A stretch of DNA of 64,000 nt from Siphonodentalium dalli (GCA_032622095.1 CP136066.1:65790278-65854277), one strand, 5' to 3'. Shown: positions 36,185 through 48,642, counted from the first letter of the stretch. Numbers and translations are program-made. Notes: generated by a model from the letters alone, not told the origin.

Positions 36185-36348
36185 TTATGTAATCTCATCT
36201 TCACTATCACTGTAAATTTCATCAAATGTGATGGTATCAGTCAATAGAATTTCTGTGCAACATCTTACGGGAAAGAATGGTTCAAACAACTCAGACTGCC
36301 TATCGACCGTCCATCTATGAAGTGCTACACCGGGAGTGGTTGATTTGG
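36185..36348 (-). pseudogene. C-terminal end of an unrecognised protein carried in the left arm
   Basis: Minus-strand frame with TTPGVALHRWTVDRQSELFE, PFFPVRCCTEILLTDTITF and an acidic end, DEIYSDSEDEIT, then a stop. The inverted arm at 44560-44692 encodes the same end with stops. The pattern of GW/RW-x-V-D followed by an acidic tail vaguely recalls C-terminal parts of transposon-derived proteins common in invertebrates, but I cannot name a family. Confidence 0.4.
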
Positions 36349-36695
36349 TTGATTGATTGTTTATTGCAAAGTCGTCAATTAAGGCGAAACATGCTATAAC
36401 ATATATACAATATTTACAATAGGTCACAAACAAAAACAATTGTTACACAATCATACATATATTAATATAGAATATGATAAATGTATAGATATATCATAAT
36501 ATGTATTATAATATCTTATATATATAATTATATTATAATTTAAGTCTTTATAATATCATTATCATCATATTTTGACTGCAATAATTATTCGCTACTATAA
36601 ATAATGTACCTAATCACAAGTTTTTAAATTTGGAATAATCGTTCAGTCATATTTTAATTTTCTTGATGCCAATTTGATAAAAATACTAACTTTTT

Positions 36696-39600
36696 TCAGT
36701 AGTAGTTGATTTTCCAAAGATAACAGTCTTTCGATTTTTCTTTCGTAGGATTTTCCCAGTAATATTTCGGGATATAGTCTGATCGAATTGCCTGTAGTTC
36801 TTTGCAAATAATAATAAAGTGGTATTCATCACCCGTGCCATCACCGCAAATATCACAGGTTTTGTCACAATTATCCACAGATTTAGATTTCCATCTTGTA
36901 TATTCGACAGGCAGTTTTAGATTTGCGGTTCTAAATTTTAGCAAAATGTTTGCCAAGTGAGCCGGTAAGAAATTCAGATAGCGGCCCATGCCCGGTCTCG
37001 TTTTAATACTCATATAAAAACGTGCTCAAGATGAGTTTGCAATCTGCATTACAGTAAATTGTTCTGTCTTGTGTCGCTCAATAAGCTCTGATTTTATAGT
37101 TCTAATTTCAGCTTTTGTTAAACCTGACTGATTTGTCCATGCTCTTTCCATGTTAAGTTCTTTCAGGGTGTTAGAAATAAAAAATAGCCATGGGCTATTA
37201 AATGAGCCATCATAATTGTGGTCCAATTCTTTAACAAGAACATATATATTTTTGGCAAGTTCTGAGCCCTCATGTGATAGTAGTTTGGACCAGTAAGATA
37301 GTGCTCTGCACTTTATCTCAATGGACAGAGGGTGTCTGCCAAATTCACCGTAAACCATATAATTTGGTGTACTTGTTTTCAAATATCCTATAATTTTGCA
37401 GTATTTAAGATGAAGCGATTCAATAATTTGAGTCCTTTCGTGACACCAAATTTCACTCCCATATAATAGGATGGGTACTATCATACAGTCAAATAGTTTT
37501 AACATGATATCGATTGGAAGCTTGAGAGATCTCACTTTGTTTAGTAATCCATACATTGCTCTTGAGCCAATAGTAACTATTTTTTTCAAATTTTGGCAAA
37601 ATCTACCATTGTAAAAAAAGGTTACTCCCAAATATACAAATTCTTTGACTGTCTCGAGTTCTTGACCTCGATATCTGAACGTTGGAATTGGTTTGGGTAG
37701 TTTATTACTAAATAGTATGACTTTAGTTTTTTTTGTATTTACTTGCAACTTCCAAGCATCTGCATAATCTGCAAATGCTTGGAGAGAACGGTGCATATTT
37801 TCTTCTGTATCAGACATTAATACTGTGTCATCTGCATAACGAATACAAAACAATTTTATGTAACATCCCACATTTTCAATGTATAGTTCATCTAAATAAC
37901 TCAAATTTTTTATTACAAAATCATTCATAAAATCTTGGATGTCATTAATGTACAAGGAAAATAAAAAAGGTGACATTATGTCCCCTTGAAAAAGTCCATT
38001 ACTAACAAAAAAGTCTGAAATATTGTGACTGTCTTTTACACATGTTTTTATCTTACCGTACATATTTCTAATGACATTAAGTATTTTTCCGTTGATATTG
38101 CATTGGGCTAATTTCAGCCATATTGCATCCCTCCATATAGTATCAAAAGCTTTTCTAAAATCAATAAATGTGCAATATAATTTTTTACCACTTTTTAGGT
38201 ATAGGTTGATTACACTGTGTAAAACAAATATGTTATCTACGGTTGAGTGGGATTTTCTAAATCCCGTCTGATTTTTTAAAATTATTTCATGATCATCTGA
38301 AAATGAAACCATTCTATTGTTTAGAATGGCTGTAAATACTTTAGAAAGACAGCTTAAAAGTGTAATTTCCCGATATGAGTCCGGCATAGTTCGGTCACCA
38401 GACTTTTTATATATAGGTTTTATCATCCCAACGGCCCATTCCCGGGGGTAGTTTCCAGATTCCAAGATTAAGTTGAAAAGTAAGGAATAAATGGGCATCA
38501 TTTTCTCAACAGAAGCCTTCAGATATTCATTTAAAAGCCCGTCATGACCAGCGGCTTTACTGTTTTTCAAATTGGAAATGACAGATTTAATTTCTTCTTC
38601 GGTTATAGCGTTATTTAGATAACTGTCATGGAACGACGACTCATTTAATTCATCAATATAATTACCTAGATTATCAGATTCGTCTGAGTCGTTTAAGCTT
38701 TTCAAATAATCAGAAAATATTTCCAGATCTAAGTTTGTGGTGTTATTTTGAAATTTATTATCATTGGATAATTTATTTAGTTTATCCCAGAATGCCTTGC
38801 TGGAACTATTGCTGTAACTCTTGAGTTCAGAAATATCTGCATCTCGCTGATTCTTTATTTTCGAATCCATAGTTTTTCTATAAAGAGTTCCAGCATTTTT
38901 CATATGCTGTTTATTGATAGTGATTTTTCTCTATTATATAGTCGTTTTGCCTTGTGAAAAGCTTGTCTCTTTGACTTACATACGTCGTCAAACCAAGTTT
39001 TATTTGGTGGTTTATGTATTGTTTTCCCGTGATTTGGGTTGTATGTTCCAAATGTGTTTTTTGCGGAATCCAATAAAAATACATGTTACATCCTCGCATA
39101 TTTCATCCACTATGAATTGATTACAAGCAGACCAAGTTTCAGGTCGCCATTGCTCTAATTTTTCAATTACTTGATTAATTTTATTGTGATCAAGATTCAT
39201 AGAGAAATCATTTCTCTTATCAGGGTCCCATTTTTTTATTTTACGATTAGTTTCGGGATCCACATTGGTAGTTATAAGATCATGTGCTCCCACATCGTGA
39301 CGAGCGTCAAATTTCAATTCTAAATGGAGTGCATTGTGTATATCTGAATATAGGGGAGAGAACTCGTTCACCCGAAAGTTCTCTATTGTTCGCGATAGAT
39401 TGATATTGCCCAAAGCGTAGTCAATTACACTCTTTTACGGATGACGTAAGTTTACCATGGCCATTATCTTCCCCAAATCGTCCGTTAACAATAAATATAG
39501 ATGTCGATTCACAGAACTTAATCAATTTATACCCATAGCTGTTACTTTTTCCCTTATCCTCGGAGCAGCGTTTATTTATGGGAATACAATTTGATTGAGA

Positions 39601-40446
39601 TTCATTGTCACCATCGAGGTGTATATAGTCAAAAAGTGATTGAGTATTCGTGGCGTCCGTGATGTGTTGTAAATCAGTGGAGTTGATTGAATTGTTAAGT
39701 TCGCACATGTTGTTTGAGCGAGCGTTCATATCTCCGCAAATCAGAAGAAGCTCGTCATCTCGACGCAAACGGCGTATATCAATTTCTAACTCAATTGGCC
39801 AATCATCGTTACAATACCTCGTGTTTGTCGGTGGAATATACACCGCACCAATAAGTAAGCTTCGGGAGTTCGATTCAAGATTCGAATCCACACGTACCCA
39901 GACCACATTTTTAGATTCCGATTCAACTACTTTGATATATTTGAAAAATTGCGTTTTTGCGGCTATTAAAATGCCACCACAACGTACACCGGTTCCAATG
40001 TGTTTTCCCTTGGTTACACAAATTTCAAAATTCGGTATACTGATATCATCTTCTATAAAAGCTTTGGTTTCACCCAAACATAAAATATCGTAGTTCTTTA
40101 ACATATCCACAAATTCGCGATACTGTAGTCTTTTTTCAAGACCACATACGTTTAACGAAAGCAGTGTTAGCGTTTGACCAGATTCCATTTCACTGTTATC
40201 GGTTGATTGGAGGCGAGCACTATTGCGCTCAAGATCAGATTCGAGATCACCCGATATCGGGTTACAATGAGAATTATTAATTGGGATATAATTTACGCCT
40301 GTAGCCGCCTGGTCAGTTCGACCGCAGTTGATAGACGTATTTTTTGTGTCAACATCACAGGTTCGCGGAGTTTCATTAGGTGGGTAGTTATCGGGCCCGC
40401 CCACATGCACTGTAGGGTCACATACACCGTTACGAACACAATACAT
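36696..40446 (-). pseudogene. LINE copy B ORF2 (endonuclease, reverse transcriptase, C-terminal Cys/His motif)
   Basis: The protein starts at 40446, about 50 bases after the ORF1 stop. After a variable leader the endonuclease shows LLSLNVCGLEKRLQYREFVD, LCLGETKAF, LIGAVYIPPTNT, LICGDMNARSNN, VIDYALGN and SPLYSDIHNAL. A one-base frame change lies at about 39425, and more frame damage occupies 38900-39080. The reverse transcriptase (38903-37026) has PDSYREITLLSCLSKVFTA, QTGFRKSHSTVDNIFVLHS, CTFIDFRKAFDTIW, QGDIMSPFLFSLYINDI and CIRYADDTVLMSD. It is followed by the thumb (VYLGVTFFYNGRF), a single in-frame TGA at 37026-37028, and CDICGDGTGDEYHFIIIC near the end. The Gly of the usual YRGITLL is Glu here. 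No RNase H domain was found. Copying function is lost. Confidence 0.92.
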
Positions 40447-40494
40447 ATGGCAGGTACTAGAACAATAATTGGTTGTACAACAATTAGTCTCTAA

Positions 40495-42009
40495 TCAGGC
40501 GTCCTTGCGCCTGCGTTTTCTGTCACCCTCACTGATGTCCTCCATTTTCTCAGCAAGACGACCTTTCCCGTCCGGGCTGAGGTGAACACCGCTAGAGTCC
40601 TGTTTCTGAAACAACGATTTCACTACGCGTCCCTCTTGTGTGAATATCTCAGTATTGTCAACGTATTTCACGTCCGATACCACCATCTCGTTAGAAATGA
40701 ACTCGCTAACAAATCTGTTCAGACTATCAGTCGCTTCATTCCGCTCCTGTATTTTCATCCCAGTGCCCTTCCGTGGAGGTATACTGCACACATTAATTGT
40801 AGCATTCGGCACAGCCGCGGGTAGTTTTGTCAGCATTGACGCAAATTTAACTTTAGCGCTGTCGATGTTGTTTTTGGAACTCGTCACATTGTTTGTACCT
40901 AAGTGAATTGTCACAGATTTCAGCGCACTTGCAGCTACCGTGTTACCTTTCTCTTCCTTTGCTGCTTTTAGAAGATTCGGGAAGTCTTCGATTTTTGCTC
41001 CAGGCTGGAACACAAGCTTCATGTTAGGGTCCCTGAGGGGTAACTGACGCATATTGCTAGCGCCCACAATCAGCGTGTCAATTGGTGTATTTCCGTCATT
41101 GCACGAGTGAACTTCGATCTTTTTACCGTTGTTCTGCTCTGTTGCTTGAGTAGGTGACACAATGTCGACTTTGGCCTTATCCGACGATTGCGCAGCATTG
41201 TGTTCTCCGAACGATGAGAGGTCCGCATAGCTACCGTAATAACTACGATCAGTTCGCTGATTAGGTTTGTTGAGTGGACAACGGTAATCCACCGCTTTGT
41301 GTCCCGGTTGTTTGCATGCTTTACACACAATGTCATTCTTACACTGATTGGTTGAGTGAGAATCCTGGTAACATCAGGTGCAGGGAGGCTTTGAGTTGCG
41401 ATCAGTCGCCATGATTGCTCGACAGTTTACGCTGGCGAAATGCAGCTCACCACAATGTCGGCACATAGCCTTTGTTTTGTCCGAGAAGACACGCACATCC
41501 ATATCATCGATTTTAATTTCGTGGGGAATCTCTGTGCAGTGTTCAACTAATACAGTTCTCGAGCCTGTCTCGATATGTGTCCCTCTCATTTTGCTTCTCT
41601 TCATCGTGTCCCGAAACACATTGCCATATTCGGCTAGCCTGTCCGATATGAAACTATCATCCAGCTCCACAGGGGCGTCAATAGCAGTAACTAGGGTAGC
41701 CAGTTTTCCCAGTTCTTGCATTCGAATACGTCTGCTACCAATAAGTATATTTGTCGACAACAGCTCATATTTTGCTTGTTCTGTTGTCAGAGTTATATAG
41801 CACTCATTTCGCGTTATCTGAATAGCAAATACAGTTTCTCTCTCTACAGCATATTCACAAGCCCTGAGAATATCTTCGCGCGTGAGGCGCTGGCGTTCAT
41901 TTTTCGCAAACGTTACAGTTAATTGCCTTTTCGTTTTGAGGGAGGCTGTCGCCATTTTGTTGTTGATGTAAACAAACACTGTTTTATTGGCAATAATTCG
42001 ACTACTCAC
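40495..42009 (-). pseudogene. LINE copy B ORF1 (CCHC fingers and SGNH-esterase domain), one nonsense codon
   Basis: A single frame of about 504 codons interrupted only by TGA at 41371-41373. An N-terminal region of about 170 residues (TFAKNERQRLTREDILRACE, YITLTTEQAKYELL) has the look of an RNA-binding fold. It is followed by zinc knuckles CRHCGELHFASVNC, CYQDSHSTNQC and CKACKQPGHKAVDYRC. Then comes the esterase-like domain with TLIVGASNMRQLP, VTIHLGTNNVTSSKN, INVCSIPPRKG and DSSGVHLSPDGKGRL, which keep the Ser, Asn and Asp-x-x-x-His blocks of SGNH hydrolases. ORF1 proteins with this domain occur in CR1-type LINEs and are thought to aid RNA or membrane binding. The stop lies where copy A has Arg (CARCF), so a CGA-to-TGA change by CpG decay is likely. 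Confidence 0.88.
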
Positions 42010-43009
42010 ACTAGTTTGAATCGTTTTTATGTAACATAATAATCAGCAATGATTGCAAGTCTCCACTGTTTTGCTATCATGTTGGCTTGTTTTGAGTGTA
42101 GAATTAAAGATTCCTCACATGGTGGAAGTGCAGAAAGATCAAGTACCTTTTGCTGATTCTCAAACTTCTGCTGGAACTTTACCCACCTAGCTTAATTCAC
42201 TTTACTCGAATTTGGACCATACATGTATAAGGCACATGTTAACTCCTTGATTGTATTAAGCGTGTCACTGGCCAAATCCCAATTCGTTCCTAAATAAGCC
42301 ATGACTTCCATATATCTTGATGGTCTTTCCATCAACTTCCAGAAGTGTTTTTTTCCTTTTCGTAACAACTATGAAAGGTAATTATTATTTGTGAAGGAAT
42401 GGAACCCAACAACTGCAGTCTAATGTATATTTGGCAGATTTTGGCTGCCAAAATGTGGAAATGGTAGATATTGACCCAGCTTGTCCCGCAATCGCTTAGA
42501 AGTTGTGGTTGATGTATAACATTGGCTATTCTGCCTTCTATACATTGAACACTAACATGTCTGATGCACCTTAGTTAATTTTTACTATTGTCACCACTGA
42601 CATTACCAGAAGTATTGGATTTTTCTCTCACAAACTTGATATAAATAATGGCAAAACAAATTCAAGTAAAATGTAACTATGTTTGGTATGAAAGGTGTTT
42701 ATTGTTTTGATCTACCTTAAATGTGTCAAACTAATGTGTTTATAAACCAAATTACTCAAAATGGCTTCCAAAATGGCAACCATTTTTCACATATATTCTC
42801 TGCGTTTCCGAAAATGTAGCAAATTGTGACTCACTTCGTTATTTTACATGTTAGCTAATCAACTGACAACTAAATGTTCTATTCTGGTTGTCCCATTTCC
42901 TTATGGGGCATAACAAATTAATTTTAAAGTTGCCTTATTCCCCCCCCCCCCCCCGCCCCCCCCCCCCCGAGAATCGATCAACATGATACAGGGTGTAGGT
43001 CAACATGGC

Positions 43010-44040
43010 AACCATGGAGTTACCGTGTGGTCATAGGTAAGTGAATATGTATAATGGGAGTTATTGTATGGTCATGAATGATGCAAATAGCTGTACATGG
43101 TTAGCTATATGGTCATAAATGGGGTGGCCATGGTGAGATGTATAGGTATGCAAGGAGTGAGTGTATGGTCATGTGTGATGTGAACAGGTATACAAGGAGT
43201 GACTGTATGATCATGAATGTGGTGAATAGGTATACAGGGAGTGACTATATGGTCATGGGTCAGGTGTAGGAGTTTACCTGGTGTGGCTGTATGGTCATGT
43301 GTATGGTATACGGGTATACACAAGAGTGGCTGTATGGTTATGGAGAGGTATGTGTATAAAGTGAGTGGCTATATCACCATTAGTGAGGTGCATATGTTTA
43401 CCTGGGGTCATTCTATGGTCATGGTTGGGGGTATATGTATATCTTGCGTGGCTATTTTGCCATGGGTTTGGTGAACATGTATACAGCGAGTGATGTATGA
43501 CCAATGGTGAGGTGAATAGGTATACAATGATTGACTGTATGATCATAAATGTGTTGAATAGGTACACAGGGGGTGGCTATATGGTCATGGGTCAGGTGTA
43601 TATGTATACCTAGTGTGCCTGCATGAGCATGTGTGGAGTGTACAGGCATACACGAGTGTGGATATATATGGTCATGGGTGAGGGATACGTATATAAAGCA
43701 AGTGGCTATATGGCCAATGGTGAGATGCATATGTATACATGGAGTGACTCTATGGTCATAGATGGGATGTATATGTTTATCTTGAATGGCTATTTTGTCC
43801 ATGGCGAATATGTATACAGGGAGTGACCGTATGGCCAATGGTGAGATGAATAGGTATACAAGGATTGACGTATGATCAGGAAAGTAGTGAATAGGTATAC
43901 AGGGAGTGACTATATGGTCATGGGTTAGGTGTAACTGCATAGAGTGAGTGACTATCTTGACATTTGTATTGTGTTAATGTGTATATATGGAGTGACTGTA
44001 TGTTACTGGGTTGATTGTACATGTGTACCTTGGGTTGCTA
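43010..44040. repeat. Minisatellite of degenerate roughly 44-bp units, block 3
   Basis: Same family and orientation as block 1 (27000-27433). Examples of spacing are GTGGCTGTATGG at 43282 and 43326. A C-rich run (42940-42968) lies just before it. It is followed at 44044-44135 by a segment also found at 28620-28712 (CTTTCCACAATA, then GGAGGAAACGTTAA). Confidence 0.85.
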
Positions 44041-44127
44041 ATTTGCTTTCCACAATAACTCAACAATATATTAATCGATAGAGAGGGCATGTCAGAGAGT
44101 TCTCCATCTTGATGGCGTTTATGCACG

Positions 44128-44692
44128 ATGGAGGAAACGTTAAATCATTTCCCCCTGATAATAGTTAATCAATGTTTATGCAAATGGGCAGGTGATATCA
44201 GGTCAGTGATATCGATATTTCAAATGTACAGGAGAATGCACTTATTGGGTTCCATTCCTTCACATTCCTTCGTGGAAAGATTATCAAAATATATGGAAGT
44301 CATAGCTTATTTAGGAACGAATTGGATTTTGGACAGTGACACGTTTACTACACTCGAGGAGTTAGCATGTGCCTTATGTTCAACTTTCAAGAAAAGTGAA
44401 TCAAGCTAGGCGGATAATGTTCCAGCAGAAGTTCGAGAATCAGTAGAATGTACTTGATCTTTCTGCACTTCCATCATGTGAGGAATCTTTAATTCTACAC
44501 TCAAAACGAGCCAACATGATAGCAAAACAGTGGAGACTTGCAACCGTTGCCAAATCAACCACTCCCGGTGTAGCACTTCATGGATGGACGGCTGATAGGC
44601 AGCCTGAGTTGTAAGATGTTGCACAGAAATTCTATTGACTGTTACCATCACATTTGATGAAATTGACAGTGACAGTGAAGATGAGATTGCAT
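44128..44692 (+). pseudogene. Remnant of the same unrecognised protein in the right arm
   Basis: An open stretch to 44409 includes FVERLSKYMEVIAYLGTNWI and TTLEELACALCSTFKKSES. It then continues with stops through the segment that matches the left-arm frame (DEIDSDSEDEI-like acidic end near 44655-44690). The arm at 42130-42330 carries a still more broken version. It is probably the end of a mobile-element ORF; function unknown. Confidence 0.4.
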
Positions 44693-44757
44693 AATCCGTG
44701 GGCAGAACTATTGCAATTTATGATATGAATTCTATCAACTAGTATGAATGACCTTTC

Positions 44758-46694
44758 GGCCGGATTCGTCATCTCTGGTTTAAACCTCCGAGTTTAAACC
44801 TGGTTTAAACCTCCGTTGGCAGTCCAGCCAAACCGCGTCTAAGTGGGCGTTTTTGTCGTTTAGTGGCCAGCTGATTGACAACTCCAGTCGGTGATATGAG
44901 CATGCAGTCAAACTACCCGGTTACCGAGCAGAACAAAAGGCAGGCTGATATAATGCTTATTGATGCGTCCTCAATTATCGCGAATTCGTGCACGCTCGTG
45001 GGATTCATTCATTGGGAAACAAATATCGCTCATGGAGCAACTAATCTGATCGCATTATGTGTTGAAATCAATCTGACAAACTCTCAACACGAGTTTCACG
45101 CGTTCTTCATAACTTTGCAAAAACAGACGAGTGAGCAGTTGCAAGCCAATGTCAACTAACGATGACTTTAATCCAGTAAATCATAACACCAGGGACATGG
45201 CGACAAGAGGGATGGGGTGATTCACCAAAATCTGTGTTCTAATTGTTCAACAGTTGGATTGTTCATGCCTGACACTGATACAGCATTAGTTAGAATTTTC
45301 ACAACAAAATTAGGTTGCAATTTTCCAATCAATAATTACATGTACATGTATACTACGTTTGTCGTTTTCAGACACAGTTTTAAAAACTTAGGGGGCGTGT
45401 CTGGATAGAAATTTCCAACAGTTGGAAAGATCTAAGAAGCTGGTCAACAAAAGGTGGTGTGCAAATGGAATTTCGCGATCTTGCGAGTAGTCTCTGGTTC
45501 AATTCTATAGGACATCCCAATGGAGACCGTCTAGTCAATCGTGGACCAATGGCAATATGTTAGTAAAGTTGGCGTCTTATCAGATAATTTGCTTATGAGC
45601 ACACACCAGAAGCGACATATCGACTGTTGGAAGTGGGCAACAAGAGGGTCTCTTTTTCGAGGGCGAGGGGGTGCCAAACTGAGAATTAACACCCTCTCCA
45701 ACAGGATGGAAAGTCTCAGGTCCGGAAACCATTTGCACCTGTATAATAAGGGTATAACTTACAACTGGTAGCAAAGCGTTCCAACGTTTTTTTTATATGG
45801 TTGAACATTTTCCATCTGATGACCATTTCATTCACAAATTGACCAGAAGTGGTCTAAAAACAAGCATAATACTATTTGGAAACTCAAACTATCAGAACAA
45901 TTTCAATCTATTCTGGTTAGATATTTTCAATGATATTGTGTCGGGCATAAAATTTGAAATTTTGTTGAATTAAATTTGAATGTCTCGCTCCTAAACTCCC
46001 CTAATAACAGGATAATTGAGGAAGTTCACCGACGATGGAAGCCAAATATATTCTGAATAAAATTGTGGGAAGTTCATATATGGCGATTTGGGGCACGTCC
46101 CTCTCGTCATTGTTAACATTTTCAACATTTAGAATCAATAGAAAGAGTTGAATATTGTCCAGCTTCCGGTAAAATTGTTGAACTGAAATGGCAATTTTAG
46201 CGGTGTTAGGTTGGGCGGTTTGATAGATTCAAGTACCAATTGAACAATTTCAAACAAAAGGGCTGCAAATGTAATTTGTCTGAGTTCTCTTGCAGAGGGA
46301 TTGCAATTGGATATTGATTTGACGAAACATATTTTATTTAGATCGAACTCCACTAGTTCAAAACCAAAATAGAAACAAATCTCCGTGTGAATGAAATATT
46401 TGTATGGCCCTGGTCATGATTTTCTTACTTTCAAAGTTTGAATCGTCGTGGTGATGGCTGGGGCGAGACGCGTGTATATATGCATGGGTTTATCAAAAAC
46501 AAACTCGGACCAATATAAAATTAGCGGTTTCCTTTCATATTAAGAAAGTTCAGTGTACATGCATGCATGTTCTAAATCTGAGAAAGCTCCGATAAATTTT
46601 GAACTTGGGTCCTGCAGTTTTAGAACGCGGATGACAATCTTAATTAAAATTATCCGATTCCTTTCAAATTCGGTAGCTGTTTTAGCACAAAAAT
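44758..46694. other. Intronic sequence; no gene recognised
   Basis: Contains a short run of GTTTAAAC motifs near 44778-44812 and CCAACAGTTGG-type inverted motifs near 45415. An open frame at 44875-45159 has no recognisable motif. Confidence 0.4.
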
Positions 46695-46968
46695 ATGGAA
46701 TCCTATTAGGGTCACTTGCTAATGGCGCTTTCGGCGCACTTTTTGGCGCTTTCGGAGCACGCACCGAAAGCGACAAAATGTGCTATATTAGCCTATGTTT
46801 CGGCGCGCCGAAAGCGACACATTGTGCTATATTAGCTCACATTTTGTCGCTTTCGGCGCGCCAAAACATGCGCTAATATAGCACATTTTGTCGCTTTCGG
46901 TATGTGCTCCGAAAGCGCCAAAAAGTGCGCCGAAAGCGCCATTACAAGTGGCCCTAATAGGATTCCAT
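46695..46968. mobile_element. Palindromic MITE, 274 bp
   Basis: TGGAATCCTATTAGGGTCAC at the left is inverted at the right (GTGGCCCTAATAGGATTCCA). The arms then continue through GGCGCTTTCGG and AGTGCGCCGAAAGCGCC-type blocks to a centre near 46831. GCTTTCGG/CCGAAAGC occurs about ten times in both orientations, making subrepeats inside the palindrome. No target duplication was resolved. Confidence 0.85.
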
Positions 46969-47943
46969 ACAAAAAGACAGGTCAATTTCGAATATGGATC
47001 TGATTCGATGAAATTTGTAACATCTACATTTATATACCCCATTTTCCCCTTGGCTAGATCGTGATTCAGGCCTAAAACTTGAATAAACTGAAATATGTGT
47101 GTGAACAAAAGATACAGTTCAAGTTTAATTACGACAGAAATAAATGTTCTTTGTATATATATATGTGTGTGAGACTGTCCGCTATCGGTAATGGATTACT
47201 CAAAGGTTAAATTTAAAAGTGACGCTGTCAATAGTGGAAGGGGGTGGGGACACCACATTTCTGTGAGTCACTGCTTTAAACCATCTTTATAAAAGTATCA
47301 TATAAATATTTTTGCGGGGTTTCCTATACACACTTATGAATAGAAATATCCCTGACACACGTACAACGAACTAAGTATAATGTGGTTTAATTATAGTTCC
47401 CGCAATTTCCCCACTAAGTGCTAAAGTTGTATTTCCGACTTCAGCAAACTTATACGCATATATACATGATACACTGCTTCGCGTCTTGGATATCCTATTT
47501 ATATTTGTTGAAATTACTATAGGGTGGATTTACCCGGCCGATAACTTTATATACATGTATGGGGTAATTATCTAAGAGTGAAGTTAAAATATTCACTGGG
47601 GCGTCCGTATCAGCGTTGCTTGTCGTGCATCATAAACTGTAGGGATTCTAGATATTCTTCGGCATTGATACCGAACCAATTCGTATATTTGCTCGTATTG
47701 ACGGAAATATAACAATTTCGATTAGTTTTTCAACAGCGAAACACTGAGTAACCCTGCTAGATTCATATAAAAAAGTGAGTTGAGTAGCAAAAACAAAACC
47801 AAAAAACACGTCTCTCGTTATGCCAAAACTCGGTTGAAACACTGCATTTGTTGGTAATAAAATATTAAATACGTCATTGCATAATGTTTCAAAAATACGG
47901 ATATGTTCATATTTCTACTCCGGATATTTTTAGTGGCAGATAT
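46969..47943. other. Intronic sequence; no gene recognised
   Basis: AT-rich sequence, with TATA microsatellite near 47150-47165. Nothing else is supported. Confidence 0.4.
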
Positions 47944-48108
47944 ACACAGAACGACGCGATGTGTAAATGGGTTTGTCGATACGGCACTCGTGCTGTCGCG
48001 GAAGGATAGAACTCGAGGCGCTTGCGCTTGCGCCTCGAGTTCTATCCTTCCGCGACAGCACGAGTGTCGTATCGACAAACCCGTTTACACACCGTGTCGT
48101 TCTGTGTT
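47944..48108. repeat. Near-perfect 165-bp palindrome
   Basis: Arms of about 80 bp pair with only a few mismatches. The left arm holds ACACAGAACGAC, GTTTGTCGATACG and GCGGAAGGATAGAACTCGAG, and the right arm is its inverse. The centre (about 48026) is GGCGCTTGCGCTTGCGCC. GC content is well above the surroundings. Confidence 0.92.
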
Positions 48109-48642
48109 TATTACACGCTTCGCGTCCTAGAATCCGTGCATTAAAAATACAGGCTTAGAAGGTTTATGTAGGCTCATACAGGCCGTGATTGGTCCTGTGT
48201 GATGATGCTTTTATTTTATAGTTCCGGTCTCATTGTTGAGGCGAACGTCATGTACGTCATTTTACGTCAACGAAATGCGTATGGAACGTTCCAAATATGG
48301 AACAGCAATAACACTGTACTTCTGAGAAGGGATATGTCCTTTAACAGGGACGTGGCTTGAAGTTGTTATCGATGGTGGTGTCAAAATTTAAATTTGCCAA
48401 ATTCCTATCTCTGGAAAACGTCATTTGCTCCACTTGGTTTCGAATTTCAACTCAAACTTCAATCTTTCTAACTAGTTATAAATTGCCATATGGTTGGAAA
48501 TTGTTCCAATGAATGGATATATCAATCTAAAATGTTGACTGAAATTCCTGAGAAAATAGTAATATTTGTATTCTTGGTCTGCCGTTGATATACGGTATAC
48601 AGGCATCACATTTCCAACTTTTTCACCAAAGTTGGGGTGAGA

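Larger units (their letters stand above)
36349..42045 (-). mobile_element. LINE copy B, nearly full-length CR1/L2-like non-LTR retrotransposon
   Basis: The limits come from comparison with the uninterrupted arm at about 44514-44590, where GAGACTTGCAACCGTTGC runs straight into CAAATCAACCACTC. Here the two halves are separated by 5.7 kb. The element has a short 5' leader (42045-42010), ORF1, ORF2, an AT-rich 3' UTR (36695-36349) and a 3' end reading AATAAACAATCAATCAA. No clear target duplication is visible. It lies in intron 1 on the same strand as the host gene. Confidence 0.9.
36121..44757. mobile_element. Second large inverted-repeat element, one arm interrupted by a LINE
   Basis: The right arm at about 44212-44757 is matched in inverted orientation by 36121-36348 plus 42046-42432. 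The left arm is therefore split by the 5.7-kb LINE. Outer ends share GGTC-TTCATACTAGTTGATAG and inner parts share GTGAAGGAATGGAACCCAA. Removing the LINE leaves about 2.9 kb: two arms of about 550-600 bp around a core of sequence like the 25.8-31.7 kb element (42440-42940) and its minisatellite (43010-44040). The arms also carry the end of an old protein frame. Confidence 0.75.

Noticed and set aside
41371-41373. TGA in LINE ORF1 as a possible recoded (selenocysteine) codon
   Set aside because: The related copy has Arg here, so decay of a CGA codon is simpler. A recoding element was not sought in detail but is not needed.
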